A DNA stretch of 5,810 nucleotides, from NCBI GenBank assembly GCA_003219925.1, contig QHQU01000139.1, forward strand, positions 1-5,810, in the 5' to 3' direction. Positions within the stretch are counted from its first letter, which is position 1, and each line of letters begins with the position of its first letter. This document shows, one piece after another, positions 5,404 through 5,810 of the stretch. This DNA is from Verrucomicrobiota bacterium (GTDB lineage Bacteria; Verrucomicrobiota; Verrucomicrobiia; Chthoniobacterales; UBA10450). The position numbers and the translations under genes are program-made. The notes under the pieces are model-generated. The model made no database searches. It was not told the DNA's origin and saw only the letters and a list, made by a program, of their open reading frames with translations.

Positions 5404-5810
5404 TTAGCGAAGCCGCGGATCGAGGTAGAAACTGCCGGTATCTTTAATTTTGATTTTGCCGAAATCGTGATGTTCCGGATTAAGGAGAAACGTTCTCTCA
5501 GCCGGCACAATCACACTCGGAACGGCAAGAACCACGGAGTGACCCGTGCGAACCCAATTGTCGCCAACATTTTTTGAAATGGAACTCGGCGGTTGGGCGT
5601 TCCAGCCTTTCGGCAATTTCTTTAAATCAATCGTGATCATCATCTTTCCCTCCCAACTGACGCGAAACACTCGGAATTTATCCCGAATCGTAACCGGTTG
5701 GGTGTGCACGAGAATTTCCAGCGCCGCGAGCGAGACATGTTCGCTACAATAAACCATCCGCACTCCCGCGGAATTCCATCGTCCCTCGAAGATGCGTGCT
5801 CCTTCCCCGG
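5404..5810 (-). CDS. RES-domain toxin (NAD+ phosphorylase family), 5' partial
   Basis: This is the C-terminal 134 residues of a RES-family protein; the frame is open to the right edge, so the start is outside. RES proteins are toxins of Xre/MbcA/ParS-type toxin-antitoxin pairs that destroy cellular NAD+ by phosphorolysis or hydrolysis. Numbering from the first complete codon (5808-5806): GARIFEGRWNS at 3-13 gives the conserved Arg (R10), VYCSEH at 19-24 gives the conserved Tyr (Y20), and LAALEILVH at 27-35 gives the conserved Glu (E31). Near the end, VPSVIVP at 96-102 carries the conserved Ser (S98), and LLNPEHHDF at 108-116 matches the family ending. All hallmark residues in view are intact, so the toxin is probably active. 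A GTG at 5763 is in frame, but upstream residues are clearly RES sequence, so it is not the start. In known loci the antitoxin gene precedes the toxin, hence beyond the window; none lies downstream. Confidence 0.9.
   Translation of the reverse strand, partial: GEGARIFEGRWNSAGVRMVYCSEHVSLAALEILVHTQPVTIRDKFRVFRVSWEGKMMITIDLKKLPKGWNAQPPSSISKNVGDNWVRTGHSVVLAVPSVIVPAERTFLLNPEHHDFGKIKIKDTGSFYLDPRLR

Noticed and set aside
5169..5447. Plus-strand open frame of about 92 codons across the gene-free gap
   Set aside because: It is made of the palindromic elements and the antisense end of the RES gene and shows no family likeness.

Overview
The window is about 54% GC and gene-dense. It looks like a piece of a soil or environmental bacterial chromosome. 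The gene mix (a type IV pilus retraction-type ATPase, a large BNR/sortilin-like beta-propeller protein, a RES-domain toxin) and above all the palindromic intergenic 'word' repeats with CCCTACAA-type tails resemble what I remember of Verrucomicrobiota such as Chthoniobacterales. That taxonomic guess is from memory and is of low to moderate confidence.

Left block, plus strand, 2-1911: a tight three-gene run. It starts inside a PilT/PilU-type ATPase (5' end outside the window). Three bases later comes a 154-residue protein that looks like a degenerate response-regulator receiver. Two bases after that comes a GNAT acetyltransferase. The spacing implies one transcript, so the two small proteins may act on or with the pilus motor. 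This is inference from context only.

Middle block, minus strand, 1975 to about 5043: a large secreted-type protein with nine recognisable Asp boxes, followed by a small cupin whose start codon overlaps its stop (ATGA). The two blocks converge at a 63-base gap holding a hairpin. The large gene's open frame has only a TTG start at 4937. A signal-peptide-like segment with a GTG start lies just upstream in another frame, so its true N-terminus is probably hidden behind a single-base frameshift.

Right block: 5044-5403 has no gene I can support and is packed with at least five different palindromic elements, one a nested cloverleaf-like structure. Beyond it, on the minus strand, is the C-terminal 134 residues of a RES-family NAD+ phosphorylase toxin, cut by the window edge. 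Its usual Xre-type antitoxin, if present, would lie outside the window. I see no tRNA, rRNA, CRISPR array, transposase or phage gene.
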